DNA from: Candolleomyces eurysporus
Taxonomy: Eukaryota > Basidiomycota > Agaricomycetes > Agaricales > Psathyrellaceae
Assembly: GCA_027579435.1 (NCBI GenBank)
Contig: JANBPK010000808.1
Coordinates: 186,001-250,000, forward strand
DNA length: 64,000 nucleotides
Direction: 5' to 3'
The translations under genes and the position numbers were made by a program. Below the pieces are notes generated by a model. That model made no database searches. It was not told the origin of the DNA and saw only the letters and a list, made by a program, of their open reading frames with translations. Below are positions 23,643 to 35,900 of this stretch, one piece after another. Every line of letters starts with the position of its first letter. Positions within the stretch are counted from its first letter, which is position 1.

Positions 23643-24049
23643 TTATTTCTTGCCGGATCTAAGGAAGATGGTCAGCAGCAGGAAAACTCGCCTCAATCGC
23701 ACACATACTTCTTGATGCCACTGCCGCCCATCGGTCCCTCTACAAAGAACAGGAGGTCAAACATCGAATCTCACACTCAATCCTTACAACTCACTGTTCA
23801 AGGCTTTGCGGTTATGATCAGTCAACGGTCCTCGATTCAAAATTGCTGAGAATGAACACACCTTTATCCCTGGCGGCTTTCAACGCATCAGCCTCAGCTT
23901 TCTTCTGGGCCTTGAAGGCCTGGTCCTCTTCAGTGTCTTCGGCCTTTGCCTTCTTCGGGGCCTTGACAAAGGTAAGTCGAGCCATTGGCTTCTTCAACAA
24001 GAGCACGTACCTTCAAAGGTTTGAGCTTTCCTCCTTGTCTGCTCGACAT
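23643..24049 (-). CDS. TMA7: Translation machinery-associated protein 7
   Basis: Four small exons (24049-24011, 23961-23862, 23739-23709, 23658-23643) sum to 186 nt and give a 61-residue, highly basic protein. It starts MSSRQGGKLKPLK, continues APKKAKAEDTEEDQAFK, and ends GPMGGSGIKKSGKK. This matches the whole length of TMA7 (CCDC72), a small ribosome-associated protein found across eukaryotes whose loss mildly alters translation in yeast. The gene is cut by three introns, so it is easily missed; the final exon is only 16 nt. It lies between the striatin start (minus, same direction) and a divergent orphan gene. Confidence 0.93.
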
Positions 24050-24417
24050 GACTGACTGTGATCAACTAAATTGCACTGCAGACGAGAGGCAGGCAGGCCG
24101 CTATATTAATAGGTAGTGCCGCAGCTATTTGGCAAAGGGTTCCCAATCAAACACTAATACCGGTGACCGGTCCGGGCGGCTTCCGACTCTTCGCTAACTT
24201 TGCTCTTCCGTTCTTTCCAAGCCGCCCCACAGTGCGTGAATTATACAGCTCTCCTAGTTTTCTGACATCCGCAGCAATCGAGATGAGGCGTCGTAGCGTG
24301 GTGCCTGTCGTCTAGTACAGCGCCTGTTGCTTTCCAAATGTCTTAAAATGCACGCCCTAGCTTCCCCCCTCCCCCTGCTACCTCACTGTCTTCTCGAGCT
24401 CCTGATAATTCTCGTGC
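24050..24417. promoter_or_regulatory. Divergent promoter, TMA7 / orphan gene
   Basis: On the TMA7 side a TATA-like TATTAATATA (minus strand) lies at about 24102-24111. On the other side a C-rich pyrimidine tract (about 24362-24376) lies 40-55 bp before the ATG at 24418. Nothing else is recognised. Confidence 0.35.
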
Positions 24418-25271
24418 ATGGCTGAACAATCATCCTCTCAGGCACAGGGAACCCAATCAGACGCTTTCCTGCAAGGACGCGAGACTCCAGGGTCTTCCAC
24501 ATTCACCATGATCTACATTGACCAATCCTACGCAATCTCCTACAACCTACACAACTCTCAAAACCAGACAAATACCGAGGCTATCAACTCACACAATCTC
24601 AGTTCAACGCAAGCCCGCAATTCCACCCTCGATGTCGACGCTAGATGGACGTTCCGTAAGTATTGGTTCCCTTATGTTAGGCCAGAGATGCGAGACTCGA
24701 ATCTTTACATTGATTTCATTCCTAGGGACCACCCAGACTCCCAATCAGCCCCACTCTTCATCGTTCTTAGCCGGGAATGAAAACGAGGGCAATCCCCTTC
24801 ATACCGATGCCCGTCCTGGCCTCAGCCGTTCCCCACGATGGCGGCACAACTCCTATCCACCATGTACGTTGTGGAGCTTTACACCGATGCTTTTCTAGGG
24901 CTGATGGTTGTCACTAGCGTCCTCTCATCTGGGTGGATTCCCTTCTCCAGGATTTGCGGGCACCGATATAGGCCAGGACCGACCTGGCACTTCACAACCA
25001 CGTAAGTCTTCACCTTTTCAGTTTATGTTTTAAATCGCTCTGAGCTCACCGTATCGTCATAGATCGTGAACCTTCTACCTCTCTTGACTTTGGAAATGAC
25101 TCTATTGGTCGTTATCATTCATCTACTAGTCGGGGTCTCTCACAAGATGCGCCACCGACAAACGGCATACTGGCTAGCTTACCACCTTTTCTTCAGTGGC
25201 TTGTGACCTGGTTCAGAAATCTCAATGGAAACTCTTCTAACAGTGTTTCTCCTTCAGATAGGGTTGTTTGA
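24418..25271 (+). CDS. Orphan protein, disordered with hydrophobic C-terminal segment
   Basis: Four exons can be joined by frame: ATG 24418 to a donor near 24655, an exon starting GTTQTPNQPHSSS, one carrying SHLGGFPSPGFAGTD, and a last exon REPSTSLDFGNDSIG ending at 25271. The protein is rich in Ser, Thr, Gln, Asn and Pro and is probably disordered. Near its C-terminus sits an aromatic, hydrophobic stretch (LPPFLQWLVTWF) too short for a typical membrane helix. I recognise no domain. It may be lineage-specific. The consistent GT-AG splicing and the promoter-like upstream region support a real gene, but the product is unknown. Confidence 0.5.
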
Positions 25272-25686
25272 ACAATATTTTCTCGAAGATAGTATCTGAT
25301 AGATCAAGTAAACGAAATACTACGCATAATGCGCAAGGCCTGTCTCATAGAGTATTGAATTGTAACAATGCAATGGATCATTAGCCTCAGGGTTGCCCGA
25401 TTGGAAGGCCACTTTTTATCCAAGCCAGCACTGGTCATTCATGAACGAGGCATTATGGTAGATTTGAGTTTTCTGGAAGGCCTATCAGTGAGCTAGGTTC
25501 CCCGAAGCGACAATCCCTCTCCTTGAGCACCAGCCCTGACCATTCCAGGCCGAGGAGAGCTCGCAGAATGTACAATCACCCTTGAATCCGGCTTCGCCGC
25601 AACGCCTGCTAAGTATACTCAATGCTGAGGTAAGCGTCAAGTGAGGGGTGACTAAAGATCTCTAAAGACCCGACAAAGTAGCGGAC
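25272..25686. other. Intergenic
   Basis: Between the orphan gene and the secreted hydrolase, both on the plus strand. I see no open frame with protein-like composition, no RNA gene and no repeat. The upstream region of the hydrolase lacks a clear TATA box. Confidence 0.5.
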
Positions 25687-28600
25687 ATGTCAACTCTCGT
25701 CCTGCTTTTTCCCTTTTTAGTCTTCTTGGCTCTAGCGCAGGAGCAAACTATCTTATCTTCGATGCCCACCAAGTCGCACTCAAATATCTGGCAGGTTGAA
25801 ATATCCAAGGAGTGGGATGTACAGTATCTTTCGAGAACATACACCAGCATAGGTCATCTCATCCTGACTATCTTCAGGTCTTGGGACCCTTCCCAATACA
25901 TGCCAGGGAGCAGCATTATCTCTCACCTGCATTTCCCTTGGATTGTAGCTCGGTTTCCGCTAATTTGACGACGTGCCATTGACCACCCGAGTTGTTAGTG
26001 TCGGACACAATTGACTTCGACAAGGAGTGGCCTTCATCCCTTGCTGATGGAGGCGAGGTCGGCTGGTCGACGACACTCATGAAAGAGAACGGAGAACTCA
26101 AGGTGTCATTCCCCGACGTTCGGTGCAGCGTGTTCGCTCCAACTCCATTCGAGCCACTCTAACACGCGTCGGTTTCCAGCTGGAAATATCTCCGTTCCAC
26201 TGAAGGTTGGGCAGCCCTTCAACACCATTCAGTCCTTCGAACCACCATCCGGCTGATCCCACCTGCAAGCCATGCAATCTCAGAAGCAACAGAGTGGCCG
26301 AATCTTCTGGTGAATCTCACGCGGGGCTCGTACTTTACCATTCTACCAGTGGAATACGCGGACATTGTCACGGTGCCGAAATGGTATGCTGGTAATATCT
26401 ATGATCTCCCTCGTAGCCTGCCTCAGTCTGTGGAACTCCCTCGGTCGAGCACCGGAGAATACCAGCTTTTCGTTAGTGGAGACTATGAGGTAGTATTGAT
26501 GTGTTGCCCACTTTCGCTCTATTCACCTGCAATGATTAGATTCGACTTTTCGGGGACCCTCATGTCCGGGAGGGGTCGGAAGTCCCTGCTTTGAATATCA
26601 AGCTCAATGTTGGCGTGGAGGAGACCAGCTCTCTTTACATCCGCGAACCATCGCAAGACGTGGTATGCGACCTCGTAGATGGCTTTGCCTTTGGGAAGGC
26701 AATCGGGGTTGGTCTTCGAAGCACAACAAGCTGGATCACCGTCACAAAGGCGATCCTAGCCCAGGATTTGGTGACTATTTTGTCCTTGGCAGTGTGCTTC
26801 ACCTTTTAACGATTATTTAGGACGGGCTTGAGGTCCAGCTTGCTCAAGTGACGAGGCTAGCTCCCGGTCAGACCCGGATTATACCATTGGAACTTCGACA
26901 GCGCTCCCCCATCCGGATGGAAAGTCTCGAAATTATCCTCTCTGTAGAGTCGGAGGCTTTGACCAGTGCACAACTCAAAGTTTCATTACCACTTCGACAA
27001 CTCCCAAGATGGACACCTGGCTCGCGTATCGCCATCAAGGCATCCTTTTTCTATGCGCATTCCAATCCAACGATTTTCGCCGTTTTGCCACCTCAGCTTC
27101 CTCATGAAGGAGCTCGCTCCCTACCCATTTTAGCACTTCGTAAGTATATCAAACTTCTCATCTTCTATCAGCGTATTGACCCGCCAAAAGATGGTGCAGG
27201 CGTTGATATTCTTGCGCATGACTTCTGGCCCGAAGCAATGCCAAAGAACGACTTCAGCTGGATCATAATGCCTGCAGGAAGAACGTGTTGGGTTAGTCGT
27301 CGCGTAATACTTGGTTGGCTCTTTCCGACGCATTTTTTACAGGGACTCGATTGGCACGGACCAAGCACACAGGAAGCCTGGGATACGGTTTCCGCCCTGA
27401 GTGGAATCCTCCAGGCCAATGGCGCATGGAAGAATCAGGCTTTCCCGAGCGACTCGAAGGTTGTTCTTATTGGACACTCGAACGGCGGACAAGGTGTCTG
27501 GCATATGTCTGCTCATTTCCCAGATCGCGTTGCGGCAGGTGAATATCACTCTTCACTTCAGTGTGAACGTCGAAAGGCTGACTTCTCGAAAACACAGCTG
27601 TTCCTGCTGCGGCTTATATCAAGTCTCAGGCATACGTACCGCTAATACACGCAAGGTAGCATTGATTTAGGAAGGATCTTCATCCGACTGACACAGTAAA
27701 TTTAGGTTCGCGCACTACATGGACCCAATGCTCCGTGCGATCCTTGAGTCATCGCTGACGCCAGACGATAACGATTTGCATCTATCCAATATTGCCCATA
27801 TCCCTCTTTTAGCGGTTCATGGGTGCGTTTCCTAAATTTTAGTGACGAGAATATCGTTGTCATACGTGGCAGAGGTGCGGATGGGAACGTCCCCACATGG
27901 CACTCACGGGAGCTTGTGAACATCTTGCGAACACTGGAAGGGAATGCGAAGTGAGTAGAATCGCACGTTTACGTATCATGTTTCCTCGACTAAATCGGCT
28001 CGTTGCAAAAGTTTGAAAGAGGATCCAGGACAAGATCACTGGTACAGCACCGTTCTGACAAACCAGGATGTGCAGCAGTTCCTCGACAATCATGTCCGGG
28101 CAGAGAATGAGCGGGTAGAAGCGGTACCTCCATCGTTTACCTTGACAGTTTCCAATCCTTCAGAAGTCGGCTCGCTTCATGGATGGAGAATACACTCCCT
28201 CCACATCTCGGGCAGGTGGGACTATGGCTAGCACTCGGAGCAGCTCGGGCTGACTCGAAGTAAATTTTGTTTAGGCTGGGCTCGATGCGCGTTGACGCAC
28301 TGGATGATATCGTCAAAGTTTCACCAAACAACGTTCAAAGCTTTTCTCTCCAGGATGAGTCTGTTATCTCGGGTATCCAGGAGTTAGTCATAGGATCCCA
28401 AACATTCTCGAGATCTCATTTCACTCGATTCCCTGTCATTTTCCATCTAGCGAGTGGCGAGTGGGCGGTAGGTCCTCATAATTCGTGCAGTAACAGCTTT
28501 TTCACTGACTGCTCGGAATCCCATTTTTCTGTAAGGCAAGATCTGGTGGCTCTTTTTCACTCTCCGTGCCTACCAGGCTGCAAGCCATTCTAACTACGGC

Positions 28601-29232
28601 TGGCCCTATCACCATCGCTTATGACGGAGACAAGGCATTCTCATTGGCTAAACGACTCGCTCATGACCTCTACCTCTATCATCGTTTGGACTCAGAGCTG
28701 ACATCAGAAGGCGACAACTCTCCTCACAAACCTTCAGCCGGGAACTCCGTCGTGATTGGAACTCTACAATCCGCATCTGTCCAGCGCGCTTTGAGAGAGG
28801 CCAGGACGCCGTTCCGCCTGCGGAATGGAACCTTGGTTCTCGATGGCAAGCCTTTGCCCACAACCACTGAATGTAAGTCAAGGCGACCATCCATGTTGCC
28901 CGGTCGACTTTATTTAACTCGCCAACTGTCCAGCATACATATTTCTCCAACCTTCGGCTACGAATGCAAGCTATGAACTAGTCATCATCTATTCCGACGA
29001 AGCCAGTCTTGAGAGAGCAGGGAGATTATTCCCTATTCGAACGGGTGTTACTGGGCCTGATTGGCTCTGTCTTTCACCAAAGATGGATTGGCTGGGAGCA
29101 GCAGGGCTGCTCGGTGCAGGGTATGTGCGTTCTAATATTGGAGATACATCTGTCTGACAAGAAATTGCTCGGGTAAGGGTTTGGACGTCGAGCTGGGGAT
29201 ATCAGCCAGAGTCGTCGTGGCTGGTTGTATAG
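25687..29232 (+). CDS. Secreted alpha/beta-hydrolase of the S9 (prolyl oligopeptidase-like) group
   Basis: ATG 25687 opens a signal peptide (LVLLFPFLVFLALAQ). Introns at 25795-25877 and 25945-25998 then give NIWQVLGPFPIHAREQH and FPLDLSDTIDFDKEWPSSLA. A large N-terminal beta-rich part (LVNLTRGSYFTILP, DPHVREGSEVPALN) is followed by the hydrolase core with GHSNGGQG (nucleophile Ser), ADGNVPTWHSREL (likely Asp) and DPGQDHWYS (likely His), and by a third conserved part (AGPITIAYDGD, SYIFLQPSATN, YELVIIYSDEAS, VTGPDWLCL). The protein would be about 850-900 residues, with more than ten introns. This layout is shared by fungal secreted proteins annotated as peptidase S9. Substrate specificity is unknown, and esterase activity is also possible. 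A stop at 25980 in the raw frame falls within an intron and is not a defect. Confidence 0.82.
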
Positions 29233-29477
29233 GCTATGGTTGGGCCTGTGTTGTAGTAGCTAGGAATTAATAACCGAGCTGGTGACTCAACGTCAAGTAT
29301 CTGCTCGTTGGTTGAGTAGGCTCGTGATCGTCCCTGATTCTGACATTGAGAGTGTCTTGCTTGAAGAGCTTGAGCGCTCCGGCGGGATATATAATTGGCA
29401 CAGCCACAGGGCAGTACCACCCGCCAAGTACCCTTCTCATCGTCGTTCTCATCCCTTCGTTTCAACTTTCAACGCCA

Positions 29478-32400
29478 TGGCGCACATGCTAGCAGCTGCA
29501 AACTCTTTCTTCGGGCGTACCGCGATATCTCAGTCGTATAACATTGGCACTCCATCGCAAACAACTAGTCGGCCGACAACACCAGGGCAAAGCAGCGGAA
29601 GTGGGGGCAATTCTGGCATCGCGCCAGTGCCATTCACTCCTTCGTTTATTATCGGATTGTGGAAGGTTCAGGCGGCAGCTCATAAAGTCAACGGAAAACG
29701 CGTCTCGGTATGGAGCTTCGACAAACGCGGTCCAGATATGGAGAGGTTGGGCCCTGCTGCGAAGGACAGGACGCTTGAGGTCTTGAAGTCTGAAGTGAGT
29801 CCGAGCTCTATGCACTGTCCCCGACAGAATAATTGACATTATCTCTGTACCCAGGCAACCTCTCTGAGTCGCCTTCGGCACCCTTCTATCCTCGGTGCGT
29901 CCATGGCTGGTGCTCCTGACTGCCAACGTGAGAAAGACAGCTGACACTTGCAAACCTCCTAGAAATGGTTGAGCCATTGGAAGAAACGAGAACTGAGCTC
30001 GTGTTTGCGACGGAGCCGGTTCTTTCCTCATTAGAGAACGCAATCCCGGGCTCTGGAAAACACGCCTCCTTAGTCGAGCTGGATGAGGTAGAGGTACGTC
30101 ACACTGCACTCGCCCGGCGAAGATCACGTTCAGTAGCTCATCGTGATTGCAGATTCAGAAGGGCGTTTTGCAACTCTGCAAAGGTCTATCTTTTCTGCAC
30201 AGCTCGGCCCAACTTATCCATTCCAATATCTGTCCTGAGAGCATCATAATAAACTCCGCTGTAAGTATCTGAACCGCTGCTTGCACATCAAGAAGCTCTG
30301 ACCTCGACTATTCCAGGGCGACTGGAAAATCTCTGGACTAGGCCTAACGATCCCCCTGTTGACAAATGGAAACCCAACCCGCTGGGAGTTCCCCACGTTC
30401 GATGGTCGAGTACCAGCTTATATCCAGCGCTCGTTCGACTACATGGGTGAGTACTATCTTTCAGAATTAGTTTTCAGCGCTGACATTTGACATAGCGCCT
30501 GAATACGCTCTTGACGAGCAGCTCCTTACAGCTTCGGACCTGTATTCGCTCGGTTGCCTCGTATATGCAGTCCACAACAAAGGATCACTGCCATACAAAA
30601 ACCATGGCAGTTTGAGCGGGCTGAGAGACAATGCCGGGAAACCAGTATCTGGAATGGAACGATGGGATCCGGATTTACAATGTTAGCACTACCCTCGTCG
30701 CTGGTTGACACGAAACTGACCTGGAGCCTTAGCTTTGTTGCGGTCGCTTATCACCCGTCACGCTACTTCAAGACCAACCCCATCGACGCTTCCATCTCAC
30801 CCTTTCTTTTCTTCGTTGCCAATATCTACACTCAATTTCCTGGATCGCACCAACTTTACTGCCAAAACAAGGGAGGAGAAAATATCTTTCATGAAGGGCT
30901 TGACTGGCGTCTTGGATAAATTCACTGAAGGCCTCCAAACAAGAAAGATTTTACCTTCTCTCCTTGAAGAGGTCCGTCATTCTCATTTCTCATCTGAAGA
31001 TGCAGCCCGCTGATTCCGATGCAGATGAAAGATACCCATCTGCTACCATATATCCTGCCCAACGTTTTTGTGATCTCACAAGCTCTTGCGCCTACCCAGT
31101 TTGCTTCCTTGGTCCTCCCCAGTTTAAAACCCCTGTTCGCTATCAAAGAGCCCCCGCAGAACATGTTGACTTTACTGGACAATCTTAGTATGCTACAGTC
31201 CAAGACGGAAAAGCTCGTCTTCAAGGACCGTGAGTGCCTTTTTATCGGAAACAAAACTAACCTGACCATCTTCAATAGACGTCCTTCCTCTCGTTTACAA
31301 CGCTTTAGAGTCAGAGCATCCTATTGTACGCCTTCCTATCGACTTGTTTACATCTATTGACCAAACTTTTCAGGTGCAAGAACGCGCTCTAAGTACCGTC
31401 CCTGAGCTTTGCGAAACGGTCGATTATGCGGAAGTCCAGAGCGTCCTATTCCCCCGTGTTTGCGTATGTATACCTCACCTCTGCATTTTCTTGAGCAGTC
31501 TTAGACCTCGGTGACACAGGCGGTATCCTCGTCAACTCGAATCCTCTCAGTCAAAGTCGCAACCTTAGTGACTTTCTTGGCAATGGTCAAGACATTGGAC
31601 AAGGTATGAAATGCGTCATTGTACTGAAGTCGTGGCTGACAACGTTACTCGATCAGACTATCCTCACTCAACAATTGGTACCACTCCTGTCAAGAATTCG
31701 AACCAAAGAGCCAGCTGTGATGGTCAGGAGTCTATGATTTCGTTTTGCATTCTCCATTGATTATCCCTTCAGATGGCAACTTTGTCTGTTCAAGAAGCGA
31801 TGGGACAGAAAGTGGACCGGGAAGCCGTGGCAACTCTCGTACTCCCACAACTGTGGGGAATGTCTATGGGACCTCGTACGTTCGACTCCCGAATCTATGC
31901 CTTATAACCCTAACTTGCTTCTTAGTGTTGAATCTCGCACAGTTCCAGCAATTTATGTCTGTCATCAAGAAACTAGGTGATCGGGTCGAACGAGAACACA
32001 ACCAATTCCTGCGAGACTCACAGCGAATCGAGGATCGCTCTGCCACAGCCGTGAATGTGAATGGATCGACTGCAGCTGCTCCAGTTGCAGCTGATTTCGA
32101 AGCCCTGGTTGGAAAGACCAACGCGGCTGGTGTTGCAGCTAGCACGGCTCTTTCAGCAGCAGATACAGGGAACTCGGCTTCCTGGGATGACGACGTCTGG
32201 GGTAGCTTATCCAAAGATACGTCAAGCTCCGCAGCTAGGCCCAGTGTGTCTTCCACAGTTTCAAGCATTGCGTCAACTCCACCTCCGTTGACTCCGCCTG
32301 CTCGAAATAGCTCCTTCCAAAGCAGACCGTCTAGGCTGGGAAGCTCGTCGATGTCATCCGCTAGCTTGTCATCCACGGCGTCACGGGTGGTCAATTTGTC

Positions 32401-32906
32401 GACCACGACTGTACCCTCAAGCTCCTCTAATTCCAGGCCTTCAGCAGCAACAATTGCATCGCCGCCTAAACATAACTATAACATTTCACTGTCTCTATCA
32501 TCAAACTTCCCTTCGACAGCTACCTCCCCTCCACCGCTTAATCCGCCACCCCTCTCAACCCAACTACAGCATCGGCCTATCAACGCCTATGAGTACGATG
32601 TCGCCTACAACGGTCAACAGGGGCGCCTCTGCTCCACCGCTTAATCCGCCACCCTCTCAACCCAACTACAACATCGGCCTATCAACGCCTATGAGTACGA
32701 TGTCGCCTACAACGGTCAACAGCGGCGCCTCTGCTCCATCATTTATGCCGCCGCCGCTCTTTGCCTCGCCAGTAGCGCCAACTCAAGCGCCAACAATGGG
32801 TAGTGGCTTGCTAATGCCCTCAAAACCAGCTCAACCGCAGTGGGGATCCAGTTCGCAGAAACAATTAACAGCTGCAGATCTAGGAGATTTCGATCCCCTC
32901 GCTTAG
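29478..32906 (+). CDS. SCY1-like pseudokinase (SCYL2 type)
   Basis: The N-terminal kinase-like domain (GLWKVQAAAHK, VSVWSFDKRG, SLSRLRHPSILEMVEPLEE) lacks catalytic residues: the catalytic-loop position reads LIHSNICPESI with no HRD aspartate, and the DFG position reads WKISGLGL. A helical HEAT-like region follows (FLDRTNFTAKTREEKISF, PYILPNVFVISQALAP, VPLLSRIRTKEPAVM), then a Ser/Pro-rich tail. SCYL proteins bind clathrin or coat components and act in endosome-Golgi traffic; SCYL2 (CVAK104) is the closest by order of parts. At least nine introns interrupt the gene. The tail holds a nearly exact tandem duplication (32529-32733) whose first copy is one C longer than the second. That extra C breaks the frame and is probably an assembly error. 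The stop is at 32904-32906. The start is the first of two ATGs (29478, 29487). Confidence 0.9.
32529..32733 (+). repeat. Two-copy tandem duplication, 103/102 bp
   Basis: Copy 1 (32529-32631) and copy 2 (32632-32733) differ by two substitutions and one extra C in copy 1. In the frame of copy 2 each unit codes for about 34 residues (LNPPPSQPNYNIGLSTP, then MSTMSPTTVNSGASAP) in the disordered tail of the SCYL2-like protein. Confidence 0.9.
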
Positions 32907-32977
32907 TAACAGAAACGTTTACACAGATATCTCTCTGAATACATGTACGACTTTTCTACTGGATAGACTATAGACAA

Positions 32978-35900
32978 TCATGACTCCTCGACCTCGATAC
33001 CTTCTAACGCCGCGACAGGGGGTGCGTCGACAATAGTATCGGGTCCCATGTACGGCTCGATCAGGATATCTTCTTGAACATGGGAGCTCTCGCGTCCAAG
33101 TAATCCTTCCAGGACAATCATCGCCCCGATTTTGGATGAAACTTGGTTGGCTTCTTTGCAGACCAAGCTTTGAACACCTGTGCCAGTCAGCGCGATAAAT
33201 ATACTGCATCGGATTGCATTGAAGCATACTCACACTTAGTACAACCATCCTCGCAGGAACAATGAGAAACGACGTCGAGGGCTTGTTCCAAAGTGCTTTC
33301 CACTGAAATGGGTCCGAGTTACGTTTCGAAGCGCTGAGGGAAGGAGGATGGCATACCATTATCGAAAGCTCTGGCACTGACACCACCTCCCTTGCCGATG
33401 GAGTCATAAAAGATGAGCCTATACAAAAATGTTGAGACCTTGCACATCTCAAGAGGATCAACTGCAACTCACCTAGCTGGTCGTTTTCTCGTAGATTCCG
33501 TGACCTTATACTCTTTCTCTGCCGCCTTGCACTCAGTCTTGACATCCTCTGATAGAGGAAACTGGATGAGAAACGCGTGCTCTGCTGCGTGTATCGCCTC
33601 AGCCACGTTCACTTGAAGAGAGCGTAGAAGATCCAGAGTCTTCTTCGGTACATCCAACCAGAAGCCAGTGGTGTACCTCTCCCACGCCGGAGTGTCGACT
33701 TCAACGGCATCGAGTATCGTTTTGTTACTGAAAGAACACCTTAAGTTGAATGTGTGCCGACCGACCACAAGGGCGGGGAGACAAACCTGATTTTGAAGAA
33801 TCCAAACACCTTGACGTAAACGTGAATCTCTAAAATGTCAGAATCAGATAACTAGCTATGAGAGGCATTCCAGTATCACGCACTGCCGTAGTAGGCGAGG
33901 GACGTTTTTGCACGTCGGATGCGGTGGGTTTGCATTGCATTGACATCCCTAGCTATCTGGTTAACGCAGCGATTGTTAGAGAGATTGTTGCTTCAACATA
34001 CGTGAAATCTCTGGAAAAAATTTCAGTTATCGGGGAATCTCAATAAAGTAGCATGAACGCCAACCTTGGAGACGTGATATAGTTAACATCCGCCCGAACC
34101 ACCTTAGCCACCTTGTTATCGTGATCGACTTCCTTGACCTTGAACAATGAGCAAGCGATTTTTAGCTTGAGGTGAGGCATTATTTCAGCGAAGACCAATT
34201 TGGAAAACTTACGATGAATGTCATTCCTTGGTGAAGGAACTGCCAGGAAAATGTCAACAACCGGTTTGAGAGGGATAACTTACCACTTACCACGCCCGCT
34301 TCGTATACCTCAAACATGGCCCTGGAAACTTCTACTTCTTCTATGTTTTTGAGGTTACCATTGTCCTGGCCGATTTCTACGACCAAATATTTCTCCTCTT
34401 GCGCCCCCCCTGAGTTGATGATCAGTCATCCACAAAGTAGAAAGCGATGATGCAACTCACGAATCGAAACATGTCTGGATGGATATGGCAAGAAGTTCGT
34501 GTGTGTGTGGTACCTTCGGTCAGCATCGTTAGAAAGAGGGGCCCCAATCTATCATAAGGAGGCACTCACCAGCCATCCTTATCCTTGGTCAGACTTTTCT
34601 CGCATATTTCATGCATCGAGGGCCCGAACCACTGTTCGTCGCCTGAGGATATAGGCATCTCAAATCCGGCACATTGTAGATGAGCTGAAAGCCGTCAGAA
34701 AATGTAAAGGGCAAACAGGAAATTTCACTGCACCTTCAAGGACAACCTTGCTGTCTACATCAACCATCAATTCGTCGAGCTTTCCGTCGAACAGCTCTTC
34801 AGGATGGTTCGCGTAGTATTGGTCCACAGCGAAGGACTCAGCCACAAGTACAACGAGTGAGTCCTTGGATCGACGTCCAGCTCTTCCTGCTTGTTGTCGC
34901 TGAAGCATGATTCAACTCGTTTAGAGAGGAAATAAGTAGCAGCCTGAAAAGAAAGCTGCTCACAAAACTCGGTATAGTCATAGGGAATCCGAGCATGATG
35001 ACAGCATCAAGGACTCCTATGTCGATTCCCAGCTCCAAGGCGTTCGTTGAAACGATTCCTAACAACTGCCCAGAGAATGCGTCCGATTCAATCCGCCTTC
35101 GGTCCTACAAACTTGCTCGTCATCGGATACGACGAGGGAAGAATATCAGCGAGCAGTACCTCACGGGAGTAACCTGTTGAGGTTGGCTTGGTCAAGGACG
35201 AAAGAGTAATTGAACAAATGCCGACTGACCGCCTCTATATGGCCTCACTCGTTTGAGGATATCGTACCTACCTTCATTGCTAAGATCTGCTTTCAATGTC
35301 TTCATGGCCTAGAGAATTACTATGGTGAGCGGGAAGATAAATTTTCAGCATTCTACAGTTCTTACCAACTCGCAGACTTTTCGAATCTGCATAGCACTCG
35401 TCAGTATTGTCGACCAAAGGGAAGAATAGAACTAGGTACCTTGCAGAAAAGGATGACCCGAATGCCTCGCTTCATGAGAAAGCGCATCAAGCCACTAGCT
35501 TCCGCGATGGAGCTTGCTTTCCCTAGAGCTGGTTGGGCGGGATCAACCATAGGAGGACTCCAAACCAGAAAGTCTCTTTGGTTTCGAGGCGCTCCGTCTT
35601 CGCTGATGACCACTATATCGTTAGAGTGGAGGCCGAACATCTTCTGCATGTGTGGGCCCGAGTTGGCCAGTGTAGCGGTGCAAGAAACGAACTGAATGCG
35701 TCTGTCTTGCGGTATATTAGGCAGGGGGCCATCCTGATGCAACTAGAGGTACCTACTGCCTACAGCAGCAGCAACTCTTCTGAAACGACGCAGGATAAGG
35801 GCGACGTGGCTACAGAGCGAATGAGTGGCAGACCAATGGTACCGAGTCCGAGCACCTACCTGCCAAAAAGCCCCGTGTAGTAGTGGAGTTCGTCTACGAC

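Noticed and set aside
25980..25982. In-frame TGA in the secreted hydrolase, suggesting a pseudogene
   Set aside because: It lies inside a 54-nt intron (25945-25998). Splicing gives FPLDLSDTIDFDKEW in frame.
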